A DNA stretch of 64,000 nt from contig CM054116.1 of the NCBI GenBank assembly GCA_028673005.1, positions 149,169,173 to 149,233,172 on the forward strand, given 5' to 3'. Below are positions 1-10,759 of the stretch, piece by piece. The position numbers and the translations under genes were made by a program. The notes beneath the pieces are model-generated. The model did no database searches. It saw only the letters and a program-made list of their open reading frames with translations, and was not told the origin of the DNA. Position 1 is the first letter of the stretch; each line of letters begins with the position of its first letter. The DNA comes from Tanypteryx hageni (Eukaryota; Arthropoda; Insecta; Odonata; Petaluridae).

Positions 1-1355
1 AATGATGCATTTTCAGAAAAAATTAAAAACAACTCCTTATTTATGGAGATATTGTTGTTATATTGTTACAATTCTTCTACAGATGGTGTAGCTTGATGTG
101 TAGTTTCTACCAAACATCGTAACTCAAAATACACAAAAAGTGAGTTACGATGTTTTTCCTAGCGCAGTGCGAAATGATTGTAAATTGGGAATAGAAATAA
201 TTAAGTTGTAATTAGTATGTATTGGTTATGATATTTTTATCAAATCTTAAAATATCTCCATTTCGTGGAAGTTGTACCAACTGCGTCGAGTTTATGCCTT
301 CGTTGATGGATACACTTATTATAATTTCCAAAGAAACTTCATTAAATACATTAAAACATATAAATAGAAACTTAATAGTTAGTAACTCATGTTTCTACAA
401 GAGTTGTCTTATCAATATGTTAAAAACTAACCCCTCCGTTTTGATAATACAATAAATTTATTTGCGAAAATTTAACTTTACTTTATACTTTGTTTTTAAG
501 AATTCCTATAAATTCAAGTACAACAAGGTCAAAGTGAAAAATTGTAAAAAATAACATTTGTACAATGAGAAATGGGTGTAATCCAGCTAAGCTTTATACA
601 AGCCAAATGTTTTATGGGTTATCGAAATTTCAAATTTGGAGGGTTAAAGGCGATTGAAATGTTTATCACTCACCTTTCACAATACATTGAGAATAAACCT
701 TAAAATTGGAATGATGATCGATTCTTCGGGCTGTCGATTTATCAAAATTGAAAAAAAAAATGTTTATCAGGAATTTATCCCCTGCAAAAAAATGTATAAT
801 TAAGAAGTTGCCATTGTCATAAAAAATGTGTTATCTTTCAATCTGACATAGATATAAAAGAAAATTGTGATTTATCAATTAAAATGGTTGCATTTCAGTA
901 GATTTTTAAATGTATTTATGCATATATAATGTGTGACAATTCCAGCCTGGTCAAAATTAAACCAGAATCTTTGCACAAAAAGCAGACAAAAATATGCAAT
1001 GCAAAATAATTGTGTACTTACGGGAAACTGAAGAATCAACGTAAAAATTCAAATTTCACTAGAGCAGATGTATCACTAATACCGAATAAAAACTGCTTCT
1101 ACTCCTAGAAAATGTTAGTGTGCTACTGGCAGTCCTTTAGGATAATCTTTGCGATGCTCAAATGTTAGACTGTTAGTTTCATTATATGTATTGATTATGA
1201 TTGGCTGTCGGAAATCACATGCATGGTAGAAAAAATCTAAAAGGTAAACAGAGATCTCGTAAACAAGTTCTGGATCTACCGCTTATACAGCTGTATCTGA
1301 TACACATATTGTTAAATTACATAATATATCGTTGGTAGCTCACAATATCTTTGGC
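1..1355. other. AT-rich intronic sequence without a recognised feature
   Basis: Very AT-rich sequence with no coding similarity I can recognise on either strand. It probably belongs to the VPS52 intron upstream of the exon at 15879, because that exon starts inside a codon. The preceding VPS52 exon was looked for in this part and not found. Confidence 0.4.
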
Positions 1356-1413
1356 TCAGATTATTAGATGTAAAGTACTCCTTTAAAGGAGTACTTTACA
1401 TCTAATAATCTGA
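1356..1413. repeat. 58-bp perfect palindrome
   Basis: Two 29-base arms (1356-1384 and 1385-1413) are exact reverse complements with no spacer. The centre reads CCTTTAAAGG. No base is mismatched, in contrast to the decayed inverted repeats elsewhere in the window. It could be a very young foldback, a transposon footprint, or an assembly fold-over artefact. Confidence 0.95.
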
Positions 1414-2199
1414 AATTACATAATACTAGAGGTTCCTTTTTAAATTCTTCGAGTATCATATCTCTAGCATCTGGGCAGGGAAGAGCCGAATCAAAACTAT
1501 GACGTCATCTTTTACATAACATGTTTTTGGTTCTTGTTTGCAAATACCTCAGCAGAAAGCTGTCAGGTTCCTGACACTTGTACGTTTTTGTGAATATGTA
1601 TAGAAGGTATTAGCATCACTGACCGTTGCAGCTTCCTTATCTCGGGTTGTTTGTCGACTTTCATTTCGGACCATGCAGACCTCTATCTCAAGATTCCTTT
1701 TCGGAAAACATTGTTCAGAATAAATTACTTCGAAGGGCTTGGGCCTACCTGGCCCAAGGCTCTTCAAAGGGTCTCTTATTTTCCTCATAAATGTACTCAC
1801 TATGGAAAATGTGATTCCAGCCTAATAATTATTATTAGTCTTCACCTACCGGCTGCTAGAGGAATGGTGACTTTTGCATCCTCAGTGATTCATTGTTTAT
1901 TGCTTACAGCGTTCACATGGATAGAGTGTTGTAATAAACACTCTTATCCCTTAATTACTTTTTGTTTTTGTTTGGACATAATCGGCCATATAGCGACGGT
2001 ATTACAGCTACGACAAGGTCGACTGTTCGCCACCATGTCATGTCGGGTTTGGCATCGGCAGCCGATCGGCCCCTATGGGCACCGGCCCAGTGGTAAACCT
2101 TATTGCCAGTCCACCCCTGGCCATGGAACAAAGTCGCTTTATGCAGTGAATAGTAAAAAAAGGTACCAGTGACTAAAGTCGCTTTATACGGTCAAAGGG
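1414..2199. other. Unassigned intronic stretch with a GC-rich patch
   Basis: No gene is recognised. About 2030-2125 is much richer in G and C than its surroundings and contains several short GGCC/GCCGATCGGC-type strings, but it matches no family I know. The open frames here are short and have no recognisable domain. Confidence 0.35.
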
Positions 2200-2592
2200 T
2201 TAAACAATGCATTATATGGGAAAATGTTTCAAACAATGGTTGTAGAAAATTAAATTTCCTAGAACATTTATTCTAATAGGTTTTTACGTGTGTCAAATAT
2301 TAAAGCAAATATTTCAAAAAATAATAAGTGACAAGAGTAAATACCCACTTCCGGTCGACCGATTTTTACCAAAAACTAATTAACTTTTGTGACATTTCAT
2401 AAAAATGTTAAATATAAAATTTCGCATTGACCTGATTAATAGTTTTTGAGTTCTAGTACCCACAAAATTCCAGTAACGCACACAGACATTGAGAAAATGG
2501 TCAAAACATATTCAGGGGACCTCAAAACCTGTATTTCTGTTGAAATCTCGAAATAGATTTTTTTCATGAAAACAATACTTTCCTCTATACCA
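2200..2592 (-). repeat. Dispersed repeat family X, copy 1
   Basis: The same non-coding sequence recurs at 14585-14725, 19952-20790 and, in the opposite orientation, at 26075-26385. Shared landmarks are a block reading as loss of 'GACCTGATTAATAG', a phrase ending 'TTTTTTTCATGAAAACAATACT', and in better copies a short terminal hairpin around CTCCATA..TATGGAG. No coding capacity is seen, so it is probably a non-autonomous transposable element of unknown class. Confidence 0.7.
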
Positions 2593-2963
2593 GTGTTTCT
2601 CAACCCTTTTCCATGAAGTACCCTTTCAGGGTACTTCAGTTAAAATAAGTACTCCGAGACAATTTTACAGGTACAAGTGACCCCGCTTAACGCGGAGGAT
2701 GCATTTCTGACAACTCAACATTAAGCAAAAATCCACGTTCGACGGGGATACTATAACCCCTTAAGAGCGCAACGGGAAATAATTTTACAAATTCTATTTT
2801 TTGGCCCACATTCAATGTAAAAACATATTATCACCAGATTTGATTGTCATTCATTAGAGAAACAAAATTGATAAATAATATGACAAAAAAGTGTAATTTA
2901 TAATTGAAGGACAATCTGAAATCTTTCCTGGGATACTTATGGGGATCTATGGGCCTCTGCATT
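2593..2963. other. Possible hAT-like end followed by unassigned sequence
   Basis: The string CAGTGTTTCTCAACC at about 2592 resembles the terminal repeats of non-autonomous hAT elements. A matching opposite end was not found. At 2676-2700 a GACCCCGCTTAACGCGG phrase looks like a decayed pogo-type end. Neither is certain. Confidence 0.3.
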
Positions 2964-3347
2964 AAATAAAACAAATAAAAATAAATTTTTTAAGTCGATA
3001 ACTTTTATAAAGCGCACAAAAAGTGTAAAAATAAAAATATTATGATTTTGTTATTAATAACTTATATAAAACATACTGAATGAAAAAATTTTAATTATTG
3101 AATTAATAGAGATATTGAATATATAAAAGTTGTTGCAATTCTAATAATTAGTTCAGATGTCTTAAAGAAGGCAACATAACTTTTATATATTCAATATCTC
3201 TATTAATTCAATAATTTAATTTTTTTCATTCAGTGCATTTTATATAAATAATTAATAACAAAATTATAATATTTTTATTTTTACACTTTTTGTGTGCTTT
3301 ATAAAAGTTAATGACTTAAAATTTTTATTTTTATTTGTTTTATTTTT
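2964..3347. mobile_element. Foldback/MITE with ~175-bp inverted arms
   Basis: The arm at about 2964-3135 and the arm at about 3170-3347 are imperfect reverse complements across their whole length, with roughly 35 bases between them. Inner arm ends read AAAAGTTGTTGC and GCAACATAACTTTT. There is no ORF. A transcript would form one long hairpin. Family and target duplication were not determined. Confidence 0.85.
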
Positions 3348-4380
3348 TCCTTTTAGTCTTAATGTAAAATATATTAATATTTATATATTCTTCAAGAATT
3401 AACTTTATTAACTAACTAGGGAGATGCGCATTGGAATTCTATGGGAAAGGTTTTAATTAAAATTTTGTGAATAGATTATCCAAGTCGGTGGTACCCAATT
3501 ACACGAAACCGACAACAACGCAAGCCACTAAGAATGCATCAAATTCTCACGTTAAAAATCTGTTAATCGATTTGATGCGTATTCAAAAATTGATTGCAGG
3601 AAAACAAACTTTCGTTCTTTTAGGAGTTTGTTGTTTCAAGTCTCGACCTTCTACAATGATTCTAAGTAATTTTAATATGCGAATGATTAATGTTGTACAT
3701 TCTGGTGTATTCCTTCTCGCATATAATACAATGAAACCTTTACCTCTCCTTCTTTCTCTCTTTCTCATATTAAAAGCATTCAAAGCACACTTTCACCCAT
3801 ATGGGTTGAAACAACAGGATTTCGAGGGCCAACAATGTAACTCTTCGGCTAGGCAACATCCCGTTAAATGGCAACATTTACTCAAAATATGTGAATTAAA
3901 CGTTTCACATGGGGGATTTGGAACTGTAGGCGGAAAATGATGAACAGAATAGGAAAGTTAATAATTTTATCTTTAAAATGGTTCAGATCGTAGGTTAATT
4001 CTTTCTAATTTAAGTCTTAAAAAGATTAAAAGCCTGCATGCGGAAAAGTCGATGTTTAAGTAATATTTTACGGAAAATGGAAATGTCTTCCTTTGAAGCG
4101 AACCCAGGTCATTTTTCCAAATATTTTTTCTTCAGTCACTTTTAATATGGGAATAAAGCATTCTTGCCAAATTTAGATTTTCTGTTTCGATTCTTTATTG
4201 ATTTTATAGAGCTTGATCAACAAATATATAGATAGATTTCTCAATTGTTCATCAGTTCACCGTGGCATGTTGTTTTAATCCATCGCTCATGAAGAGCAGT
4301 ACAAGCATGAGGTGGTTCGAATTCTGCTGAAGGTAAGAAATTTTTCTGATATCGAAGGGTTTGAATAAAAATATATAAAC
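3348..4380. other. Unassigned intronic stretch; possible SINE trace at its end
   Basis: No coding similarity is recognised. Near 4310-4325 the sequence GTGGTTCGAATTC resembles the B box of a tRNA-derived SINE, but no convincing A box precedes it. A GT follows at 4332, and an exon reading was considered and not accepted. Confidence 0.3.
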
Positions 4381-4401
4381 CTATATATATATATATATAT
4401 T
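4381..4401. repeat. (TA)n microsatellite
   Basis: An uninterrupted TA run borders the Penelope-like 3' fragment on its left. The same element end is bordered by TA runs at several places in this window. Confidence 0.95.
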
Positions 4402-4595
4402 AACTAAAGGAAAAGAATAGGTAGTGATGAGGGTGGCAACAAGGTGTTGAGGGAAGCCCAGCGGACACTTACCAAGTTGAGGACCAAGCTGGTAGGCTGC
4501 TGGGGGCGTCGAAGAGACACGTAAAACACACGAACACAAAAACACACGCAAGCTTATCGGGCCTATGCCCTTCTTCAGCAAAAGAGTAACGTAAA

Positions 4596-4599
<4 letters not shown>
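4402..4599 (-). mobile_element. Penelope-like element 3' end (family P)
   Basis: This is the reverse-strand copy of a roughly 200-bp terminal module also found at 10302-10498, 26700-26894, 30490-30632 and 30659-30898. Read on the minus strand it starts with the hammerhead-like core, passes through a shared GTGTCTCTT..CC(C)CAGCAGCCT phrase, and ends in TAGTTAA next to the TA run. At 26.4-26.9 kb and at 39.2-40.1 kb the start of this module follows Penelope-like GIY-YIG coding remnants, which gives the family assignment. No protein is encoded in this fragment. Confidence 0.7.
4549..4578 (-). ncRNA. Hammerhead-like ribozyme core, Penelope family P
   Basis: On the minus strand: CTGAAGA (4578-4572), one A, stem GGGC/GCCC with a 4-base loop, GATA in place of GAAA, then the palindrome AAGCTT. 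The arrangement fits a minimal type I hammerhead with a palindromic stem III, which Penelope-like elements are known to carry. The GATA, and a G where the cleavage-site base should be A, C or U, suggest this copy is inactive. Confidence 0.4.
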
Positions 4600-4648
<49 letters not shown>

Positions 4649-4649
4649 A
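4600..4649. repeat. (TA)n microsatellite
   Basis: About 50 bases of TA separate the Penelope-like end from the 3' end of the RTE-type LINE. Confidence 0.95.
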
Positions 4650-4673
4650 ATAGTGTTCTGCACATCTGCAGGT

Positions 4674-6236
4674 TCAGGTGCTCCTCCTCCACCTTTTTCT
4701 ATCCTGTGCCCTTCTCTTCATCTCCCCATACCCTCCTCCCTCCCTTAGAATATCCAACATTTTAATTCTTCTTCTTCCTCTTTTCTTTCTTCCCTTTACC
4801 GTTCCTTCAATATCATCCTTCAGTAATCCCTCTCTTCTCAAAACATGTCCTATCCATTTCTTTTTCCTAGTCACTATCGTGTCCATCAAACTCCTTTTCT
4901 CTTCTACTCTTCTTAACACTTCCACATTTGTAATCCTCTCAGTCCATTTAACCTTCAGCATCCTCCTCCACACCCACATTTCAAATGCCTCCACCCTCTC
5001 CCTGTCTCTCTTCTTAAATGTCCATGTCTCCGACCCATATAGCATCACACTCCAAACAACACTTTGCCAATCTCTTCCCCAATCCCAAATCCATCTTGCT
5101 GTTAAATAGCTTCCTTTTTCTATTGAACGCTTCCTTTGCCAAACCTATTCTCATCTTAATTTCCTTCTCACATTTCAGTCCTCTGTTAACAACGTACCAA
5201 GATACCTGTACTGTTCCACCTGCTCTATCCTCTCCCCTCTCACCTGCACTTCCATCCTTTCCTCGCCCCCTATTCTCATTACTTTCGTTTTCTTTCCATT
5301 TATTCTCAACCCATATCTGTCTTCCACGCTCACCAGATTCTGTAGCATCTGCCTCAAGTCTTTCGTCCTCTCAGCAAACAGTATCATGTCGTCAGCAAAC
5401 CTAATTGATGATGTAATTCTTCCTCCAATGCTTACTCCTGTGCTCGTCTCCCAACACTCCTTTATCATTTCTTCAGAATAGATGTTAAACAGGGTTGGTG
5501 ACAAACAGCAGCCCTGTCTAACTCCTCTCCCAATCTCGTACCACTCCGTCCTGCTTTCCCCTATCCTCATGGCCGCCTCCTGTCTCATGTATAGATTCCT
5601 TATCAACCTTCTGTCTCTCCAATCTGCTTTCTTCTCCCTCAATATCTCCATCATTCTTTCCCACCTCACACAGTCGAAAGCCTTCTCCAAGTCCACAAAG
5701 CACAGACTGATACCCTTGTCCCATTCTAAATACCTTTCTCCAATGGTCCTTACCACCCCTATGGCATCCCTCATACCCATTCCTTTCCTAAATCCAAATT
5801 GTTCTTCTGCTGCATTCTCTTCCATCACCCTCATCAACCTTCTATTCATCATTCTCAACGTTATCTTGGCCACATGAGCTATCAGACTAATAGTTCTATG
5901 CTTCCCGCACTTCTTTGCCCCTTTCTTTTTAGGTAGTGGTATCATTTCCATTCTGACGAACTCCTCCGGCCACTCCCCACTCTGATATATTGCATTGCAC
6001 AAGTTGGTCACCTCTTCAATGCCTTCGTCTTGCAGACACTTGAACAGTTCCACAGGTATCCTGTCTACTCCTGCCGCCTTTCCCTCCCTCATTTCCTTCA
6101 TATCTGCCACTACTTCCTCCCTCAGTATTGCCTCCCCCATCTCCCTATCCACTTCCCCTTCTTCCTCAATTTCCAGCTCTGCCGGCTTTTCCTTCATCTT
6201 ATACAACTCCTCCATGTATTCTTTCCTCCTGCACAT
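4674..6236 (-). pseudogene. Reverse transcriptase half of RTE-type LINE A
   Basis: A minus-strand frame of 353 codons (6236-5175) carries ordered reverse transcriptase motifs: GKAAGVDRIP, HRTISLIAH, EEQFGFRKG, CFVDLEKAFD (first catalytic Asp), GRGVRQGCCLSP, and RFADDMILF, the FADD form of the catalytic box. A second frame (5048-4674) gives the RTE-type C-terminus: LYGSETWT, a VWRRMLKVKWTER helix region and a basic RGRRR-like tail. The two frames are separated by at least one frameshift. Its normal role would be target-primed reverse transcription of its own RNA. Confidence 0.85.
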
Positions 6237-6441
6237 AACCTCCCTTTCCTCCTTCAGTATCCTACCATCCTTGCTCTCAATTTCTTTTGAGCCTCATCCT
6301 CCAGATCTCTGTCCATCCCAAGTAATACTCCTGACCTTCTGATATGTTAGGTCGTACCTTCCCCTCTTCTCGAGCTCTTGTATCTACTTGCACTCCTCCT
6401 CCAGCCACTTTTCCTTCGCCCTTTCTGTCTCCCTCCTCAGT

Positions 6442-7510
6442 TCATTGTTCAACTGCCTGTAGTTCCTTCTCCCTCCCCTCTGTTTTTACATTCTTGCATC
6501 TCCTTCTCTCCTCCATCTTTGCTATCATTTCCCCTGTTACCCAGGATTTCTTAGCTCTCTTGGCTTTCCTGTATCCTATTTCCCTTTCCGCCACATTTAC
6601 TATTCCATTCTTAATTCTCTTCCATTTTTCCTCTACTCCTTCGTTCTGTGTATTTCCTCTCTTCATCTGGTTTGCCATATCATAACCGATTTCCTCTTTC
6701 TGCCTTTCTTTCAGTTTCTCTAGATTCCATTTCTTAGCCATCTTTGCTTTTCTAAGTCTTTTCATTTTGATCTTCATTTCCACCATTAACAGCACGTGGT
6801 TGCTTGCTATGTCTGCTCCTGGGAGCCCACACACTCTTTTCACTCCGTTCTTATACCTTCCTTCTACCAATATATAGTCTATCTGTTTCCTGTACATGCC
6901 ACCTGGCGATTTCCATGTCTTATGATTCTTATACCAGGTGTTGGTTATGATCATGTTCCTCTCCTTGCAGAACTCGATAAGGCTGTCTCCCCTTTCATTT
7001 CTCTGTCCCAGCCCAAACTGCCCCACAACTCCATTGGCTCGTCCCTCTCCCACACTTGCATTCCAGTCTCCCATCACTATTTTACAGCATCCCTTTCCTT
7101 CCTGATCCAGTATGGCACTTATTCTCTCATACACTTCCTCCACTTCCCCATCGTCATGATCGCCAGTTGGCATGTACACTTGGATGACTAGCATGTTCTT
7201 TGGTTTAGCATTTAATTTCAGTCCAATAATTCTATCACTGTCATAAATGACCCTGGTAACACTCGATTCAATCTTCTTATTAACTATCATTCCTACCCTT
7301 TTTCTCCCCCTGGTATTCCCCGAGTAGTATAACTTGGTATCGTCACTCCTCAACTCACCATTTCCCTATCATCTCACCTTGCTTATCCCAATAATGTCCA
7401 TCTTGTTTAACTCCATCTCTCTCTTAAGATTTTCCAATTTTCCAGCTTTTAATAATGTCCTTACATTCCAGGTTCCTAACCTTAATCTTCCTGCTTCCTT
7501 TGACTTTGCT
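6442..7510 (-). pseudogene. Apurinic-like endonuclease half of RTE-type LINE A
   Basis: Minus-strand frames give the endonuclease landmarks in order: LGTWNVRT at the N-terminus, MGDWNASVGEG, the motif QIDYILV, and a degraded catalytic box where SDH has become SNH. A basic linker towards the reverse transcriptase follows. The N-terminal piece is in a different frame from the rest, and another frame change separates this half from the RT. The family cuts target DNA to prime reverse transcription. The SNH change and frame breaks indicate a dead copy. Confidence 0.85.
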
Positions 7511-7717
7511 TTATTCTCTAGATTCTTCGTAAACTGTCTCCCCCGGAGATCCGATCGGGAGACTATTTTAACTCCGGAATATTTAATTAGCGAAGAATCC
7601 ATGATATTTCTAACTTCTCCGCACCATAACATGGGATAATTCCAGCGGTGGTTTCCCGTTGCCTTCCGCTGTCTAGAGAGGCCACCCCTAACATGGGGTA
7701 CAGAGGCTACTAGATGG

Positions 7718-7727
<10 letters not shown>

Positions 7728-7758
<31 letters not shown>
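7728..7758. repeat. (TA)n/(CA)n microsatellite at the Tigger left flank
   Basis: A short GT-rich lead and a TA run, ending in CACA, lie immediately before the left terminal inverted repeat of the Tigger element. The right end of the element is followed directly by TA repeats. The element therefore probably inserted into a TA tract. Confidence 0.9.
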
Positions 7759-7760
<2 letters not shown>

Positions 7761-10285
7761 GTGGAAACCGGTTAACGCAAAATGTGGGGGACCAGTGCAA
7801 ACATTTTGTCTTAACCAAATTTCGTGCTAAACGAATTTCATGATTACCTTTTTTGAGACCGATTTTAGATATTGATATAAGCTCGTAAATAAATCTTGAC
7901 ATAACAAATATGCAATGGAAACAGCACAGTAATTAGTTATAATAATGAAAATCTTATAATTTATTCATTACATATGTACATAAAAAAATTATTTTATTTC
8001 AATAATTTCATAAAAACAATGTACAAATATTATGTATCAAGGTCGCTAAAGTAGTTCAATTGTTTACTTCTAAACAAAAAATTCCGTAATTTTTTTCTGC
8101 CTAGCATTCATAATGATCTTTTTTTCCACAAATTGTTCCAAATCATCAACCGTCTCATACAAACTGTTCCCATCTGTTTTTAGCATTCCACGCATATCCG
8201 CAGCACTTGGCACTGACAACATTCCGTCGTCACAGTCATCTCCACTTTCACTACTATTTTCATTTTCTTTTGTTGCACTTGATTTAACAATGTCCACAAT
8301 GTCACTGTCTGTTAAAAGTGGTGTAGTGGCAATATGGTCATCCACTGCTATATAATCATTCAGCGTGATTTCAGTTGTCAATCTCATTACAGACGACACG
8401 CGACCGAAGATATCGCACAATTCACTTTCAGTAGATGTATTTACCCTAGTTTCTGTAGTCGATTCAGTTTCATCCTGTCCAGAAAACCTATCTGCTATTG
8501 GCGAAGAGGAAAATCCAGCGTGGCAAAAACAATATTCGATTGTTTTTGCTGTAACTGACCTCCAAGCGGCATACAACCAATGTAAGGAATCCAAAAGAGT
8601 CACGGGCTTAATTTTCTCATTTGATTCAATACTAGATAAATATTTCTGGAGTAATAACTTCCGATAGTGGAATTTTAGATTTTTTATAATACCCTGGTCA
8701 CATGGCTCCAATACGCTTGCTGTATTAGGCAGCAGAAAGATCAGTTTATTTGATTTCAGCTTTTCCACTTCTGGATGAGCAGGGCTGTTGTCGATAATTA
8801 AAGCTATTTTGCGCTTCTGGCGTGAAAAGCGCTTATCCAATGCCCTAACCCAGTCTGTAAAAATGTTTCCCGTCATCCAAGCTTTTTTATTTGCGGTGTA
8901 TTCCACGGGAAGCTTCTTTACATTCTTGAAGCAGCGAGGATTCAGAAATTTACCCGCAACAAACATCGGGATTTTTTCAGAACCGTCTGAATTGCAAGCC
9001 ACCATTACCGTAATGCGCTCTTTAGATTTTTTTTCACCAGAGCACTGCTCATTTTTAAAAGCTCAAGTTTTTTCTGGGAGGCAGCGAAAAAAAATTCCGG
9101 TTTCATCAGCATTAAAAATGTCCTTAGGCGCAAAGTCTGTTAATAATTTAGGCAAGGTAGAAGTTACCCACATGTCATATCACGGGAGACATCTCCCGAC
9201 TCGCCGGAAACACTCTTAAAAATTATCCTTTTCCTCACCTTGAACCGCTCCAACCATCCAGGACTAGACTTGAACTCAATTCCCAATTCTGATCCCAAGG
9301 CATCAGCCCTCGCCATCAAAACAGGACCAGAAATTGGAGCATTCTGGGCTCTTGCTTGCTTAAACCAGATGATCAGCGCCGCTTCCAAATCCTTATGCTT
9401 TGCCCTGTGTAGACGCTTCCGTTCCAGTTCAAACATGCTTCTCTCAAACACAGATGTTATTTTATCACGATTCTTTATAATTGTTGACAAAGTTGAAAAG
9501 GGAATTTTGAACTCTTTGCAGATGTCCGTTTTGGTTCTATCACCGTTATCAACCGCTTGTAGGAGCTGCATTTTCACTTTCAGTGGTATTGCTTTTTGCT
9601 TATGCACTTTAATAGCCATTTTTATGTGGGTCTTTTATCTTTTATAAAAATATAAAATCACAACTGAAAACAATCCCGAAAAAGAAAGAAGAACTTCGCT
9701 CACAGATTCGTTACACATTTGCTATAATAACCGTTCCACACGGAAATTCAGAATCAACGGAATCAATGGAGTAGAACTGTTCTGCGTAGGGGTCTAGAGA
9801 CGAGAGCAAGGGAGGAGTTGAGCGTATTGAAAGGCGGGGAAAGGGAAGGTGCAGTACATATAACAATCTGCACCTCCAAATCCTTCCTTTCATTCGAAGA
9901 TGGTAGTTCCCAGAATTTAGTTTATTGCTGAAATCTCGGTAGCAACCCTCTCAACGAGGGCGCGTGAGTTTCTCTGAGGTCTAATAATGACCATGCCTAT
10001 TGAAAGAGAGGGGGAAGGAGGAGGTACAGCTGTGGTTGTGAGATTATTCATACTTCTATGCTAAGAAACGAGTGGGTCGTTTCGTGTTATCCCAAGAATT
10101 TGACGGGGATTTATTTTCAGGGGACCGAAAAAAATTTTCGTGTTAACCGAAATTTCTTGTTAACCATTTCGCATAAAACGAACTAATGTACGTTGAAATG
10201 TATAGGCACCGGTAGGGACCGAGCCTGCATTTCGTGTTAACCGATATTTCGTGTTATCCGTTTTCGTGTTAAGTGGTTTCCACTG
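7759..10285 (-). mobile_element. Complete Tigger/pogo-type DNA transposon (2527 bp)
   Basis: The left end (CAGTGGAAACCGGTTAAC) and the reverse complement of the right end (CAGTGGAAACCACTTAAC) match as terminal inverted repeats. The right side is followed by TATATA, consistent with the TA target of the Tc1/mariner superfamily. The left flank now reads CA, presumably microsatellite drift. Both ends carry several copies of a TTAACC/TTAACG-type motif, likely subterminal transposase-binding repeats. The transposase lies on the minus strand inside. One frameshift and one stop make the copy non-autonomous, but it is well preserved. Confidence 0.9.
8070..9619 (-). pseudogene. Tigger-type (CENP-B-like HTH + DDE) transposase, one frameshift and one stop
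   Basis: The N-terminus (9619 downward) starts MAIKVHKQKAIPL and contains the CENP-B-type helix-turn-helix DNA-binding region, followed by a second HTH with GWLERFKVRKR. A frame change occurs near 9170 and an in-frame TGA at about 9062-9064. The catalytic core follows: FNADETG (first Asp), LIIDNSPAHP (second Asp), and EPCDQGIIKNLK containing the third acidic residue of a DDD triad. The tail ends ITEFFV, a typical end for this family. Only two lesions interrupt about 510 codons, so the insertion is fairly recent. Confidence 0.88.
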
Positions 10286-10301
10286 TATATATATATATAT
10301 A
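10286..10301. repeat. (TA)n microsatellite
   Basis: A short TA run directly after the right end of the Tigger element, continuing into the Penelope-like terminal module. Confidence 0.95.
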
Positions 10302-10498
10302 TTTACTCTATCGCTGAAGAAGGGCATAGGCCCGATAAGCTTGCGTGTTTTTTTGTCTTTTGTGTTCGTGTGTTTAACGTGTCTCTTCAATGCCCCCAGC
10401 AGCCTGCCAACTTGGTCTCCGACTTGGTAAGTGTCCGCTGGGCTTCCTTCAACACCTTGTTGCCACCTTCATCAGTACCTTTTCATTTTCTTAAGTTT
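10302..10498 (+). mobile_element. Penelope-like element 3' end (family P)
   Basis: Plus-strand copy of the terminal module described at 4402-4599. It starts TTACTCTATCGCTGAAGAAG and ends TTAAGTTTA next to a TA run. A TA run borders it on both sides, as at 4.4-4.6 kb. No coding sequence remains. Confidence 0.7.
10314..10343 (+). ncRNA. Hammerhead-like ribozyme core, Penelope family P
   Basis: CTGAAGA (10314-10320), an extra A, stem GGGC/GCCC with loop ATAG, GATA, then AAGCTT (10337-10342) followed by G. It is essentially identical to the copy at 4549-4578. GATA instead of GAAA and G at the expected cleavage position predict poor or no self-cleavage. Confidence 0.4.
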
Positions 10499-10521
10499 AT
10501 ATATATATATATATATATATA
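10499..10521. repeat. (TA)n microsatellite
   Basis: A TA run at the distal end of the Penelope-like terminal module. Confidence 0.95.
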
Positions 10522-10759
10522 TGTGTGAAGTTAATATAAAAGTTATTAAAAAAGAGCCCATGGTCGAGTGCTTGGCTATTTTTTTCCTTTTTTGCTTTAT
10601 TTTAGAATACAAAGAAAAGTAAATCTTAATTTCCATCAAAGAAATGTTTTTACCTAAGTTATTTTTTCTTCTATTGAAGATGTTGGGTCGTTGGCACGCT
10701 GTGCCTCTCGCATCATTCCAAAGCCTCTTTCTAAGATAGTGATGGAAGGGAGAATCATG

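Larger units (their letters stand above)
4650..7727 (-). mobile_element. RTE-type non-LTR retrotransposon A, nearly full length
   Basis: A minus-strand LINE of about 3 kb containing an apurinic endonuclease domain followed by a reverse transcriptase, with a 5' leader at about 7525-7727 that includes a GGATCTCCGGG box also found in the leader of the related copy at 35.06 kb. Domain order and sequence fit the RTE superfamily (database names for such proteins often read 'craniofacial development protein 2-like'). The 3' end abuts a TA run and the 5' end abuts another TA run that hosts the Tigger element. Frameshifts split the ORF, so it is not expected to move by itself. Confidence 0.85.

Noticed and set aside
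3467..3940. 157-codon open frame on the plus strand
   Set aside because: Opens at a GTG rather than ATG, has no known motif, and lies in ordinary intron sequence.
4220..4335. Possible exon ending EQYKHEVVRILLK before a GTAAGA donor
   Set aside because: It does not fit VPS52, a stop lies just upstream in frame, and the same bases make a SINE-type B box.
4674..7639. Several plus-strand open frames opposite LINE A, rich in Ser, Leu and Pro
   Set aside because: They are complements of purine-rich LINE coding sequence, with no domain of their own.
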